Of a stretch of 64,000 nt of DNA, positions 1 through 8,957 are shown in pieces. This DNA comes from Flavobacterium psychraerolatum (GTDB lineage: Bacteria; Bacteroidota; Bacteroidia; Flavobacteriales; Flavobacteriaceae), in contig NZ_JAOQMX010000009.1 in assembly GCF_025960985.1 (NCBI RefSeq), forward strand, positions 29,747 through 93,746. Direction: 5' to 3'. Each line of letters opens with the position of its first letter. The stretch's first letter is position 1. A program made the translations under genes and the position numbers. The notes under the pieces are model-generated. The model was not told where the DNA came from. It ran no database searches and was given only the letters and a program-made list of their open reading frames with translations.

Positions 1-1
1 T

Positions 2-1078
2 GGTTTAGCACAAGATGGGTATGCAAATCCACTTATTAAATGGGAAACTTCAAAACAAAATAACATTGGTATTGATTTAGGTTTATTTAAAAATAAAGTG
101 ACCGTTTCTGCTGAATACTATAACACTAGTAAAGACGGAATGTTGTTTCCAGTAACGCTGCCAGGATCTGCTAGTGGAGTTGATGGATCTACAGTAATCT
201 ATAATATTGGAGATATGACCAATAGCGGTTTTGAATTGGCTGTAGGCCTGAAAGGGAAAATTAACAAATTAAACTACAGAATGAATTCGACCTTCACAAC
301 AAATCAAAATGTAATTAAGAAAATTAATGGCGAAGGAAGTTATTTGTTTACAGATGATAGTGGCTTAGTAAGTGGAGCCAAAGCCGATTCTCAAATTACT
401 GTTTTGGCAGAAGGACATGAAGCTGGTGCTTTTTACTTATTCACTACAAATGGTATTGCAAATACCCCAGATAAATTGGCTGATTATCAAAAAATTGTAC
501 CTACTGCAAAAATGGGTGATTTAATTTATAAAGATAACAATAATGATGGTGCTATAACCAATGGAGATAGAGTTTACTCTGGTAGTGGACTAGCAAAATA
601 CCAAATAGGGTATAACTTAAATTTAGATTATAAAGGCTTTGATTTATCGTTTAATCTATATGCAGCTTTAGGTCAAGAAATTATGAATGGAGCCAAAGCT
701 ACAGCATATGGTAATGGACGTAGTGAAGATTTAGTTTACTCTTGGTCAACTGTAAATCCAGATTCAAATATCCCTGCATATAGAGGAGATATCAAATCAC
801 ATCCGAACTACAAAGGGTATACTGATCAATGGTTAGAAGATGGTTCTTATTTGCGTGTAAAAAACATCACTTTTGGATATAGTTTACCTAAAAAATTGGT
901 AACTAGTTTGGGAGTTTCAAAATTCAGATTGTATGTTACGGCTCAAAACCCTTTTACTTTTACTAAATATACTGGTTTTGACCCTGAAATAGGTGGAGGA
1001 ATCAATTCAAGAGGATTAGATAAAGGAAATTATCCATTGGCTAAATTTTATTTAGTAGGATTGAATTTTAATTTTTAA
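2..1078 (+). CDS. SusC-like TonB-dependent outer-membrane transporter, C-terminal part
   Basis: The reading frame is open from base 2 and runs off the left edge, so only about the last 358 residues are present. They show the repeating amphipathic strands of a TonB-dependent beta-barrel. Typical SusC landmarks are visible: an IGIDLG-type strand near the start, a DNNNDG loop, the SYLRVKNITFGYSLPK strand, an FTFTKYTGFDPE segment and a final strand ending in aromatic Phe (LNFNF). SusC proteins import oligosaccharides across the outer membrane using TonB energy, with a SusD lipoprotein as lid. The matching SusD starts 13 bp downstream, so the two form one operon. The plug, signal peptide and any STN domain lie outside the window, and the substrate cannot be read from this part. 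Confidence 0.95.
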   Translation, partial: GLAQDGYANPLIKWETSKQNNIGIDLGLFKNKVTVSAEYYNTSKDGMLFPVTLPGSASGVDGSTVIYNIGDMTNSGFELAVGLKGKINKLNYRMNSTFTTNQNVIKKINGEGSYLFTDDSGLVSGAKADSQITVLAEGHEAGAFYLFTTNGIANTPDKLADYQKIVPTAKMGDLIYKDNNNDGAITNGDRVYSGSGLAKYQIGYNLNLDYKGFDLSFNLYAALGQEIMNGAKATAYGNGRSEDLVYSWSTVNPDSNIPAYRGDIKSHPNYKGYTDQWLEDGSYLRVKNITFGYSLPKKLVTSLGVSKFRLYVTAQNPFTFTKYTGFDPEIGGGINSRGLDKGNYPLAKFYLVGLNFNF

Positions 1079-1091
1079 AAGTATAACAATT

Positions 1092-2858
1092 ATGAAAAAA
1101 TTGAATTATAAATATATTGTAATCGTAATGGTGGGACTTTTAAGTTCATGTAGCCAAGATTATTTAACAGAGTCAAATCCAAATTTAATCGCAAGTGAGA
1201 ATTATTGGAAAGATTTGACCGATACAAACAAGGGATTAACCGCTGCTTATTCTTCTTTGTTGAATTCTTCTGCTTTAAATATTGCTGAAGATGCTTTACG
1301 ATCAGATATGGGATGGCCAGGTTTTGGACGACCAGTAAATACTAGTAAAGGGGATGGTACTTTTTGGTATTATCAAACCTATAATAATGGTACCTCTGGA
1401 GTTAATGACCACTGGAATGCTTGTTATAAAGGAGTTTACAGAGCCAATCAAGTAATTGAAGCTTTGAATAACCTTAAATCTGCAGGATCTATTGATGCTA
1501 CCAACACTGCTGCATGGACAGAACAAATGGCAGAAGCTCGTTTTTTGAGAGGATTATTTCATTTCTATCTGCATTCTTCATTTAATAAAGGAAGTATAAT
1601 TATAAGAAGTTCAGTTCCAAAAATCCAATCTGATTTTACGACACCACTTTCAAGTTCAAGTGAAGTTATTGCTTTTCTTAGAGATGATTTAAAATTTGCT
1701 TTTGATAATTTACCTTATGCGCCATTGGCAAAAGGTAGAGCTACCAAAGGGGCTGCTGCAACTATTTTGGGAACTAGCCACTTGTATGAAAATGAATTGG
1801 TAGATGCTAAAAGTTATTTCAATGATATTATAACAAATTCAGCATACGGATATTCACTAGTAACAGACATGTCATTATTATTTACTACAAAAGGAGAATT
1901 TAATAAAGAATCTATTTTTGAAATTGAATATAACAACGTGTTTAGACTCGATTTATCAACTTTTGATGCTCAAAGTATGACAAGTCCTTTAGCAGTATAT
2001 ACATCCAATTCTGGAGCGAATAGTTTTTATGTACCAACTTGGTTGGCATATGCTTACAAAAAAGAAGTAATGGATGTTAAAGATGATCGCAATTATTATT
2101 TGAAAGCAGGAGTAAAAACACTTCGAAATGTGCCATTAAGAGCTTCGGCAATGGTCACTTTAATTGAAGATGAGCAAACAGTTTATTATTTAACAGGAAT
2201 GGTACCAGATAATGTAAAAGTTTCTGCCAACGGAAAAGGTTGGGGATATTCGTTTTATAAAAAATATACGAATCATGACTATTTAGATTCCGAAAATAGT
2301 TTGCCAGTAAATAAGAATTATTCAGGTAAAAATGTAACCGTAAATAGATTAGCAGATGTGTATCTAATGCAAGCAGAATGTTTGTTGAAAACTGGTGATG
2401 TTCAGGGTGCTATTGTTTTGATTAATAAAATTAGAGCCAGATGGGGATTGAGACTTTTGGGTGTAAGCTATGATGCTTCAAAAACATTTGATGGTGTTAC
2501 TTATACCGCTACAACTCTTATGGATCGTTTGATGTATTTTGAAAAACCATTAGAACTATCAGCAGAAGGTCATGCAATACGTTATAATGACTTACGTAGA
2601 TGGGGAATTTTAACGAGTAACTTTCAAAAATTGGCAAATGATGATTATTTTGTTGAAGATTATACTTATCTATCTACCGTAACCAACAAAAATGTAACTA
2701 AAAAGTTAACTTCAATAATAAAAACTAAAGGGACAAAACCAAGTCTGGCAGTTGATTATGAATATGATATTTCAGCAAATAATTTTAATGAAGGAAATCA
2801 AAGCTATTTACCAATACCATTTAGCGAATATGCCAATAATACAGCTATAAAAAAATAA
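1092..2858 (+). CDS. SusD/RagB-like surface glycan-binding lipoprotein
   Basis: This 588-residue protein starts with a lipoprotein signal ending at Cys20 (LLSSC). It continues with the SusD hallmark N-terminus (YLTESNPNLIASENYWK) and the helical RagB/SusD fold. The motifs AEARFLRGLFHFYL near residue 150, ADVYLMQAECLLKTGD near residue 425 and NDLRRWG near residue 500 mark the tetratricopeptide-like helices typical of the family. SusD proteins sit on the cell surface and pass glycan to their SusC partner, here the upstream gene 13 bp away. The start is the only ATG in good position before the signal peptide. The SusD assignment is firm; the bound glycan is inferred only from neighbours that resemble carrageenan-degrading enzymes. 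Confidence 0.95.
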   Translation: MKKLNYKYIVIVMVGLLSSCSQDYLTESNPNLIASENYWKDLTDTNKGLTAAYSSLLNSSALNIAEDALRSDMGWPGFGRPVNTSKGDGTFWYYQTYNNGTSGVNDHWNACYKGVYRANQVIEALNNLKSAGSIDATNTAAWTEQMAEARFLRGLFHFYLHSSFNKGSIIIRSSVPKIQSDFTTPLSSSSEVIAFLRDDLKFAFDNLPYAPLAKGRATKGAAATILGTSHLYENELVDAKSYFNDIITNSAYGYSLVTDMSLLFTTKGEFNKESIFEIEYNNVFRLDLSTFDAQSMTSPLAVYTSNSGANSFYVPTWLAYAYKKEVMDVKDDRNYYLKAGVKTLRNVPLRASAMVTLIEDEQTVYYLTGMVPDNVKVSANGKGWGYSFYKKYTNHDYLDSENSLPVNKNYSGKNVTVNRLADVYLMQAECLLKTGDVQGAIVLINKIRARWGLRLLGVSYDASKTFDGVTYTATTLMDRLMYFEKPLELSAEGHAIRYNDLRRWGILTSNFQKLANDDYFVEDYTYLSTVTNKNVTKKLTSIIKTKGTKPSLAVDYEYDISANNFNEGNQSYLPIPFSEYANNTAIKK

Positions 2859-2866
2859 TATATACT

Positions 2867-3331
2867 ATGAAAAAGATCAGCATTATCATATCAAGCCTAT
2901 TATTACTTTTTAATATAGGTTGTACCAAAGAAGAGACAATTCGAACTAATTTTAATGATTTTACATGGTATACTAGTATTCCAAATGGGCTTACTTATAC
3001 TGTAAAACCTGGTGAAAGTATTTCGTTCATTGATTTGTCTCAAGGAGCTTTATCTCATGAATGGACTATACAGGAAGGGAATGCTTATTTATCACCAAAG
3101 TTTGTAAAGGGACAAGATTTAACGCCTTATATTATTCCAAATAAAGGTTTAGTGACCTCTGATACAACCGTATTTGTATTGTTCCCAAATGAAGGAACGT
3201 TTACAGTTAAATTAAAAAATAGTTATAATGCGAAGGTCGTTTATCCAGGTGTTGTGCCTATTGAAGCGGTAAAAGTTGGAGATGTTTGGGTAGCCGAGAA
3301 AGTATTTACTATTACGGTATCTGCCATTTAA
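2867..3331 (+). CDS. Small surface lipoprotein of the SusC/D operon, PKD-like
   Basis: The product is 154 residues with a lipoprotein signal ending at Cys19 (FNIGC). The mature part contains a PKD-like stretch: VKPGESISFIDLSQGALSHEWTIQEG resembles the beta-sandwich motif in which a polar strand is followed by a W-containing strand, and GTFTVKLKNSYN resembles its closing strand. The gene begins 8 bp after the SusD stop and is followed by a strong hairpin, so it is the third gene of the SusC-SusD operon. Third genes in this position are often extra surface glycan-binding proteins (SusE/F-like in role, not in sequence). I do not recognise a named family, so the binding role is inference. Confidence 0.75.
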   Translation: MKKISIIISSLLLLFNIGCTKEETIRTNFNDFTWYTSIPNGLTYTVKPGESISFIDLSQGALSHEWTIQEGNAYLSPKFVKGQDLTPYIIPNKGLVTSDTTVFVLFPNEGTFTVKLKNSYNAKVVYPGVVPIEAVKVGDVWVAEKVFTITVSAI

Positions 3332-3357
3332 GATTCTCATTTTGTTTATAAAATCTG

Positions 3358-3410
3358 AAAAAGGTTATGGCGTGCTAATTATATGATTATCATGCTGTAA
3401 CCTTTTTTTT
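3358..3410 (+). terminator. Intrinsic terminator-like hairpin after the SusCD-lipoprotein operon
   Basis: A 17-bp stem with three G-T wobbles pairs 3358-3374 with 3391-3407; the left arm begins AAAAAGGTTATGG, the loop is 16 nt and an eight-T tract ends the hairpin. The next gene starts only 12 bp after the T tract, which leaves no room for a promoter. The hairpin may therefore act as a partial terminator or attenuator that lowers expression of the downstream enzyme rather than as a full stop. Confidence 0.8.
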
Positions 3411-3422
3411 AAATCATTAGAT

Positions 3423-6344
3423 ATGGAATATAAATACACATTTTTTTATTGGCCTATTTTTCTTTTATTGAGCTTATGTACAGTAAGCATAAAAGCGCAA
3501 ACATCCCCCAATTTAGTAAACAATCTCTACTATGGTTTTGAGGGTGGAGGCCAAGGTTGGAATACTAACCAACCAGCAAATTGGTCATTTGATAATACTA
3601 AAGTAGCAACAGGTACATATAGCTTGAAATTTAATTCAGAAGCTATTGCAGTAAGTACTAAAGATGTCAATTATACAATTTCTAAAATAAGGTCAGCGGT
3701 TAAGGATGGGAAATCCTATATTGTAGCTTCTAGTTATGAAGGAACGGTTCTAGGAATTCGTTATGATGGGAAGAAAATATGGGAAAATAAATTATCAGGA
3801 TTTATGAATCATGATCTTTGGTGTGAAGATATTACAGGTGATGGTATTGATGAGATTTTTGCAGCCAATGCTAATGGTACTCTATATTGTCTAAATTATG
3901 ACGGTACCATCAAATGGCAGTTTAAGCAAAATGAAGCACCTATGTATGCTGTATGTGTAGTTAGTAAAAATAATATTCCGTATGTAGTTTGTGGCGGTTA
4001 TGATAAAAATATTTATTATCTAAATGCTAATGGTACTCTTAAACAAACTTTAGCTTCCTCAAGTTACTCCGTAAATACAGTTTTTGGAGGAGCAACAGCA
4101 CCAACAAAAGTCCATATTGCTAATTTTATTCGAAAAGTAAAAAAAGGAGATGGGACTGATATGTTGGCCGTTTTAGGAACAAATAATAGCATGCAAGTAA
4201 CTGGGAATATGTATTTGTTTGATGTTTTAGGAACATCGGTCATTACACCTTCTGTTAAAATAAGTTCAGGAAAACCTGTAGGGGAAATGCGAACAGTATC
4301 AATAAATGGAGCTTCTAAAATTTTGATGGGAAATAGTACCCATATTAATGATTCTGCATTTCTTGAATATGATCCTTTAAATTCAGCTACAGCGCAACAA
4401 GTATTTGATATCTCAAGCATCAGAAATAAAGTAGGTGGTTTTGGATATCGTGTAGTGCAGCCTGAAATTATTCCTAATGGTGCAAGTTATCAATATTTTG
4501 TGTTATTTGGGAATCATATTATTTTAATATCACCAGGTCAAACAATTGCTAATGCAGAGGTTTTAGAGTGCTTGTATTCTTTTAATGATATGTGGAAAGA
4601 CCCGTTAACGGGAAATATTATTCTAGCAAGTAATCAAAATGGCGGTAGCGATATTCATGTCATTGATCCCTCTAAGCCTGACTGGAAATTGGGATACAAA
4701 AATATCACTTCACCTGGGAAAATTCAAACCATTTTGGACAATACAGCAGCCTTAACGACCAAATTAAACACATTCGTAAAACCTAGTTGGGAACGTAATC
4801 CAATAGAGGTTAATTTATTATATGACAATACAATTGGTCTAAATACAACATTGTATAATACGCCAACTTTTGTTTCTCAGTTTTCTACTTCACATGCTCA
4901 AGATGGAGCAACATGGGATCGAGCTAATTTGGGTAATTTAGAATACAGAGATAAAAGAGATGGACGTAGAACTTATGACTGGACAGAAGCGCAGGCGTTG
5001 AGCTTTATTTCTGGTAAAACGACGACTAATGGGGTTGCTTACTGGGGTGGACATGGTAATGATCCTTATATGTTCAGTAAGCAAACTAGTCAAAAAGTAA
5101 TTGATAATACGAATTCAGTTGCCGATCGCAAAACAGTTTTAATCTATCCTGAGCTAGGGGACGATAGTGATGATTTTAAATTTGTTTTGAATGATTTATT
5201 TTATCCATTGGCAACATATGGGCAAAATAAAAATTTAAAATTATTTATACGTTCCAAAAATATTTTTTGGCAAAGTAGTATTTATCTACCGATGTGGTCA
5301 AGATTACTTTCTGGTGAGTTTAAAAACGTTTTTGTTCCTTCAATGGAAGAGACTACGGATAAAACAATGGAATTGAGTTTGGCTGGAAGAATGGGCGTTT
5401 GGGCAAGTGGAGCAGTTGGTAGTTGGGGTGCGAGAGCAGTACCAGATAATGCTAGTTTTGATCGTTTGAGACAGTTTTCAGATCAAACTTTAGACAATCA
5501 CTTTTTGCGCCAGTTGATTTATGCAGCAGCGAGTGGAGCTCAATATTATGATAATTTTACCAAGCCAGATTTGTTTCCTATACTATTAGCTAAAGGAGCA
5601 CTTTTTGTTCCAAAGCGTTCTGAATTAGTTAGTTTGTCACCTGTACATCTAAGTATGTTTGAACCTGATGCTCATTATCTAGAAGAGGGTACGGAAAGTA
5701 AATGGTTAACTAATTTTGATTCAACTTTTGAAGATGCTAATTCTTTTGTTTTTAGTCGAATGAATGGAACTTGGCCTGGTGCCCCTTTAACCGATTGGGA
5801 TTTTTCAAAATACGCAGCAGGTATGAAAGAACGCCGATTGAATTTTTTACCCAATTATCCAAACGGAATGGTATTGATTACGCCACCACAAGCAGGTGTA
5901 AAGGCTGATGTAACAGCAGTACGAGGTTTGATGAAAAACAATCTGCACCCTTTGTATAAAAATATATTAAAAGAATATTATACTGACGGACATTACTATT
6001 ATTCAGCAGATGGGGTGACAAAATACGATGCGAATACCTATTATCAAACCGTTAAAGCTGAAATTGAGGCAGGAGCAAAGAAAATTCCAATTACTGTGAC
6101 TGGAGATGTGGCTTGGGTAGTTGCTCAAACGGCTCCAAGACATTTGCGATTAACGTTGGTTGACAATGGCTATATCAACCCTGATGCTCGCGTGGCTACA
6201 GTAAAATTCAATACCATAAATCCAGTAAAAATTATTGATGTGGTAGATGGAAAACAATTCTTCCCAACAGGTTCAACAGTGAGTATTGATGTGCCTTGTG
6301 GACTGTTTCGGTTTATTGATGTGGAACTAACAAATGATTTGTAA
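3423..6344 (+). CDS. Secreted beta-propeller enzyme, GH150-like (candidate lambda-carrageenase) with N-terminal half-CBM
   Basis: This 973-residue protein has a signal peptide ending near residue 26 (SIKAQ). Residues 35-75 (YYGFEGGGQGWN...SLKFN) look like the first strands of a jelly-roll carbohydrate-binding module. Residues about 85-440 carry repeated propeller blades of PQQ/FG-GAP type (GSSYEGTV-like, DITGDGIDE, GTLYCLNYDG, GGYDKNIYYL). The remaining 500 residues form a distinct domain with WGGHGND, SLAGRMGVWASGA and WDFSKYAAGMKERRL. A full-length paralogue without the CBM-like start lies at 37839-40586. A propeller followed by a large unique domain and a length of about 940 residues match what is known of lambda-carrageenase, family GH150. 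I cannot name catalytic residues, so the activity is a hypothesis. It could instead be an uncharacterised propeller protein of sulfated-galactan loci. Confidence 0.6.
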   Translation: MEYKYTFFYWPIFLLLSLCTVSIKAQTSPNLVNNLYYGFEGGGQGWNTNQPANWSFDNTKVATGTYSLKFNSEAIAVSTKDVNYTISKIRSAVKDGKSYIVASSYEGTVLGIRYDGKKIWENKLSGFMNHDLWCEDITGDGIDEIFAANANGTLYCLNYDGTIKWQFKQNEAPMYAVCVVSKNNIPYVVCGGYDKNIYYLNANGTLKQTLASSSYSVNTVFGGATAPTKVHIANFIRKVKKGDGTDMLAVLGTNNSMQVTGNMYLFDVLGTSVITPSVKISSGKPVGEMRTVSINGASKILMGNSTHINDSAFLEYDPLNSATAQQVFDISSIRNKVGGFGYRVVQPEIIPNGASYQYFVLFGNHIILISPGQTIANAEVLECLYSFNDMWKDPLTGNIILASNQNGGSDIHVIDPSKPDWKLGYKNITSPGKIQTILDNTAALTTKLNTFVKPSWERNPIEVNLLYDNTIGLNTTLYNTPTFVSQFSTSHAQDGATWDRANLGNLEYRDKRDGRRTYDWTEAQALSFISGKTTTNGVAYWGGHGNDPYMFSKQTSQKVIDNTNSVADRKTVLIYPELGDDSDDFKFVLNDLFYPLATYGQNKNLKLFIRSKNIFWQSSIYLPMWSRLLSGEFKNVFVPSMEETTDKTMELSLAGRMGVWASGAVGSWGARAVPDNASFDRLRQFSDQTLDNHFLRQLIYAAASGAQYYDNFTKPDLFPILLAKGALFVPKRSELVSLSPVHLSMFEPDAHYLEEGTESKWLTNFDSTFEDANSFVFSRMNGTWPGAPLTDWDFSKYAAGMKERRLNFLPNYPNGMVLITPPQAGVKADVTAVRGLMKNNLHPLYKNILKEYYTDGHYYYSADGVTKYDANTYYQTVKAEIEAGAKKIPITVTGDVAWVVAQTAPRHLRLTLVDNGYINPDARVATVKFNTINPVKIIDVVDGKQFFPTGSTVSIDVPCGLFRFIDVELTNDL

Positions 6345-6345
6345 T

Positions 6346-7035
6346 ATGAAAAATTTAAATAAAAAAAGTAAAGTAAGTATCATTTCCATACGATATCAAA
6401 TTTTGGTGCTGTTGTTTTTATTACAATCAGGAATAACTTTTGTTCGTGCACAACATACACCGTTTGTAATTACTTGCGGGGAAATGATCAAGGAGGCAAA
6501 GATCTCCTTAAATCAAGGAAATTATAAAATGTATGTCAAAGTATGGATTGATTCAGATGCAGATCTATTGGGTTTTAAAACCAGTATCAATCCAATTGAG
6601 AATGTACTTGATTGGAGATTTAAAGATGTTGCCAAAGGACAGTGGGTTACTTTATCAAAAGAATTTACCATTCCCAATGCAGTAGTGGATCAAAATTTTA
6701 GTATCGAAATTTTGGAAGAGGAATATAATGGAGTAGGTTATGGTAATTTTTACGTAGATGATTTTTATATAGAATATATTTCAGTTTTAGGAATTGAAGA
6801 GTTTGAAATAGGGAAGGTAGCAGTTTTTCCTAACCCTAGTTCGGAACTTGTTAGTATTAATTGTCCTGTTGGAAGTGAAATCATTGTATACAACGCATTA
6901 GGATTAGTAGTCAAAAAATTAAAAAAAGCTCAGGAAACCAATATTATTCCAGTCTCAAATTTGGCATCTGGAATCTACTTTGTAAAAGTACAATTAGACG
7001 CTAATCAAACCATTAAAAAAATAGTGGTGAAATAA
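6346..7035 (+). CDS. T9SS-secreted protein with jelly-roll (CBM-like) half-module
   Basis: The 229-residue product has a long signal peptide (MKNLNKKSKVS... to VRAQ, about residue 36). Residues 37-145 end in GNFYVDDFYIEYI, the typical last strands of a carbohydrate-binding jelly roll, preceded by DVAKGQWVTLSKEF. Residues 155-229 are a type A T9SS sorting domain (VAVFPNPSSELVSI... SGIYFVKV... IVVK). The chosen ATG lies one base after the stop of the upstream gene. An in-frame ATG at 6334 would add four residues and overlap that gene by 11 bp; it cannot be excluded. The protein is probably exported to the surface or medium to help the adjacent enzyme bind polysaccharide. The front half of a normal module appears to be missing. 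Confidence 0.75.
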   Translation: MKNLNKKSKVSIISIRYQILVLLFLLQSGITFVRAQHTPFVITCGEMIKEAKISLNQGNYKMYVKVWIDSDADLLGFKTSINPIENVLDWRFKDVAKGQWVTLSKEFTIPNAVVDQNFSIEILEEEYNGVGYGNFYVDDFYIEYISVLGIEEFEIGKVAVFPNPSSELVSINCPVGSEIIVYNALGLVVKKLKKAQETNIIPVSNLASGIYFVKVQLDANQTIKKIVVK

Positions 7036-7052
7036 GGGATTGGCAAAATCAT

Positions 7053-7082
7053 ATAACGTCTAGTATGTCTAGACGTTATTCT
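7053..7082 (+). terminator. Perfect 11-bp hairpin downstream of the T9SS protein gene
   Basis: The arms ATAACGTCTAG (7053-7063) and CTAGACGTTAT (7069-7079) pair perfectly around a 5-nt loop, 18 bp after the stop codon at 7035. The T tail is weak (TTATTCTAT), so termination efficiency is uncertain. An operator function is possible but has no other support. Confidence 0.5.
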
Positions 7083-7121
7083 ATGAATTATATTTTATAC
7101 CCAATCAATTAAAACGAATCG

Positions 7122-7658
7122 ATGATGAAAATAAAATTAATAGTAGTAACTATATTAGATTTATAGTAGTGTATTCAGAATATCCGCTCAAAAACTAGTT
7201 TTTGACTTTGAAATGGTAATAGAGTAATTTGGAAAAAATTAAAAGAAGCAGTTACAATATCGAGCGATAAAGCAGTTTCAGTAAGCAAGAGCTTAAAATA
7301 CAATTGTACCAGAATACCTGTCATTGAAGGTCAAAATTCACAAGTTTATAATAGTGGTAGTGAAGGCGGAAATTTGAGTGCAGGAACTTATATCTTTTCT
7401 TTGAAATTTATGGCTGATGAAAACCTAAAAGTAGGAAGGTTTATTGTAACAGTTTCAAAGCCAAGGATAACTATCAATTTTAAAACTGATAAATTAGAAA
7501 AAGGAAAATGGATTGACTTCTCTCAATAATTGGTTCTAACTAAGGCATGTGAAAAGTTAAGAATAACAGTTTCTACAAATCCTAAATGGGGAGGAACTGG
7601 AATTTTCTATATTGACGACCTTAATATAGTTAAGTGTAATAATAATCTCTTTTTTTAA
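7122..7658 (+). pseudogene. Decayed gene for a secreted CBM-like module protein
   Basis: One frame can be followed from ATG ATG at 7122 through a signal-peptide-like start (MMKIKLIVVTIL). It then passes stops at 7164, 7167, 7203, 7209 and 7527 and ends at 7658. Between the stops the translation is clearly module-like: SSDKAVSVSKSLKYN matches the DNTKVATGTYSLKFN segment of the protein at 3423, and KGKWIDFS plus GTGIFYIDDLNIV match KGQWVTLS and GNFYVDDFYIEYI of the protein at 6346. A short FDFEM stretch at 7201, in another frame, matches its YYGFE start, which suggests a frameshift as well. The gene seems to be a complete single-module protein dying in place; its terminator remains intact. Confidence 0.75.
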
Positions 7659-7705
7659 ACAAGAAAGCCCTCAGAAAATATTTTCTGATGGCTTTCTTGT
7701 TTTTT
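7657..7705 (+). terminator. Strong intrinsic terminator after the decayed module gene
   Basis: A long stem pairs AACAAGAAAGCC with GGCTTTCTTGTT, and an inner stem TCAGAAAA pairs with TTTTCTGA. T runs on the right and A/T on the left mean it could work in both directions. It separates the plus-strand genes from the convergent regulator gene that ends at 7785. Confidence 0.85.
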
Positions 7706-7784
7706 ATTTAGTTTAAAGACCAAGTACTATGATCAAGACCTTACGAATAAATATAGTGTGTCCAAAGAGTTGATCTGTAAAGAA

Positions 7785-8933
7785 TTAAAAAGGTACAACT
7801 AGTATGCTTTTTAATCCTAAGTTTGTCCTGTCTTTACCATAGACCTGATAAATAGCAGTGAAATTATCCTTTTCAGCCATATGCTCTTTATTAAATTTTT
7901 TCAGGAATTCGTTGTCTGTAAAATGTTCAATTGTAGCTTTTACCCCCATATCATGATTTGAGAAGAAAATAAAACATTCATTGTTTTCAGGACCTTTAAA
8001 CCTAGAAACAATAGAGAAATCTTCACTTTCTTTACCAAAGTAGGTGGTGTAAATAGTATCCTTTAAATTTGGATGTCCACTGACAATCAGATGTTGATTT
8101 GTAATTTTAAAATAAGGGTTAAAATTATTAAATAATGACGTTAGTTTGGTGTTATTTATATATTGGCCAACATATATTAAGTTTCCATTTTTTAAATCAT
8201 CTACAGAGATATGGGAAGAAAAACGTATACCAAAGTTGGAATTTAGATCGTAAAATAATTTTGCCACATGTTGTACTGCTATGACTCCCATACTAGTTAT
8301 ATAGGTGTAATTTGCAGGTTTAATTATTTCTTTTAATTCTGAATTATTTTCCATAAAAGCATAATAGTCTTCTGTTGAATTAATGGAGAAATCACGAGTC
8401 CAGCCTTCATTATTTGTAATAGTTTTTCCTGTCATTCCAAAAACATCCCCTACGATGAGGGTCGTTGCTTTTTTATTTTTAAAAAATGATTCCCATACTA
8501 CAGGTGGTTCTGGTTTTAAATTACTAAAAATAAAAATTATACTAAGAGCCACTAGGAGTAAATATGGAATGACATTCTTTAACTTAATTTTTTCTAAAGT
8601 TGAAGTATTTGGGGTTAGCTTTTCAAATCGTACACTGTATTGACCTTTGTCAATAATCAATCTCCATTGAATGTCTTGACCATCTGTTTTGTAATATAAC
8701 TCTATTTTTTTTCTAAGATTATATACATTAACACGTACTCTAGGGTTGTTTTTGTCAGATATTGATTTGTCACCAAAAAATTCTAAATCGATAATGTCTT
8801 CCTTTAAGAAATCACCAGCCAAAGTTGCCTTTACTAAATACTTAAGTAAAGCAGAGCTTTTAGGGGCCTTTTGAAACAATTCAGTTTTAATAATATTTTC
8901 ACAAAGGATAAGTTTTTTTTCGTCTGAAAGCAT
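7785..8933 (-). CDS. Membrane-anchored winged-helix (ToxR-like) one-component regulator
   Basis: This 382-residue protein has three parts. Residues 1-103 match the DNA-binding-like domain found at the N-terminus of many acidobacterial and rhizobial signalling proteins: ALLKYLVKATLAGD, then NPRVRVNVYNLRKKIELYY and IDKGQYSVRFE. Residues about 120-138 (NVIPYLLLVALSIIFIFSN) form one transmembrane helix. Residues 139-382 form an extracytoplasmic domain with LIYVGQYINN and YFKITNQHLIVSG stretches, which I recall from the same protein group. The topology is like ToxR/CadC: cytoplasmic DNA binding with a periplasmic sensor. It is transcribed away from the SusC/D operon at 9389 and has a perfect inverted repeat just upstream of its start. 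It probably controls this locus; the family reading is from memory. Confidence 0.75.
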   Translation of the reverse strand: MLSDEKKLILCENIIKTELFQKAPKSSALLKYLVKATLAGDFLKEDIIDLEFFGDKSISDKNNPRVRVNVYNLRKKIELYYKTDGQDIQWRLIIDKGQYSVRFEKLTPNTSTLEKIKLKNVIPYLLLVALSIIFIFSNLKPEPPVVWESFFKNKKATTLIVGDVFGMTGKTITNNEGWTRDFSINSTEDYYAFMENNSELKEIIKPANYTYITSMGVIAVQHVAKLFYDLNSNFGIRFSSHISVDDLKNGNLIYVGQYINNTKLTSLFNNFNPYFKITNQHLIVSGHPNLKDTIYTTYFGKESEDFSIVSRFKGPENNECFIFFSNHDMGVKATIEHFTDNEFLKKFNKEHMAEKDNFTAIYQVYGKDRTNLGLKSILVVPF

Positions 8934-8957
8934 TCTTATGGTGTTTTTAATGTTGAT

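Noticed and set aside
4064..4420. 118-codon minus-strand frame inside the first GH150-like gene
   Set aside because: Shadow of a conserved gene; the plus-strand frame has a full-length paralogue that supports it.
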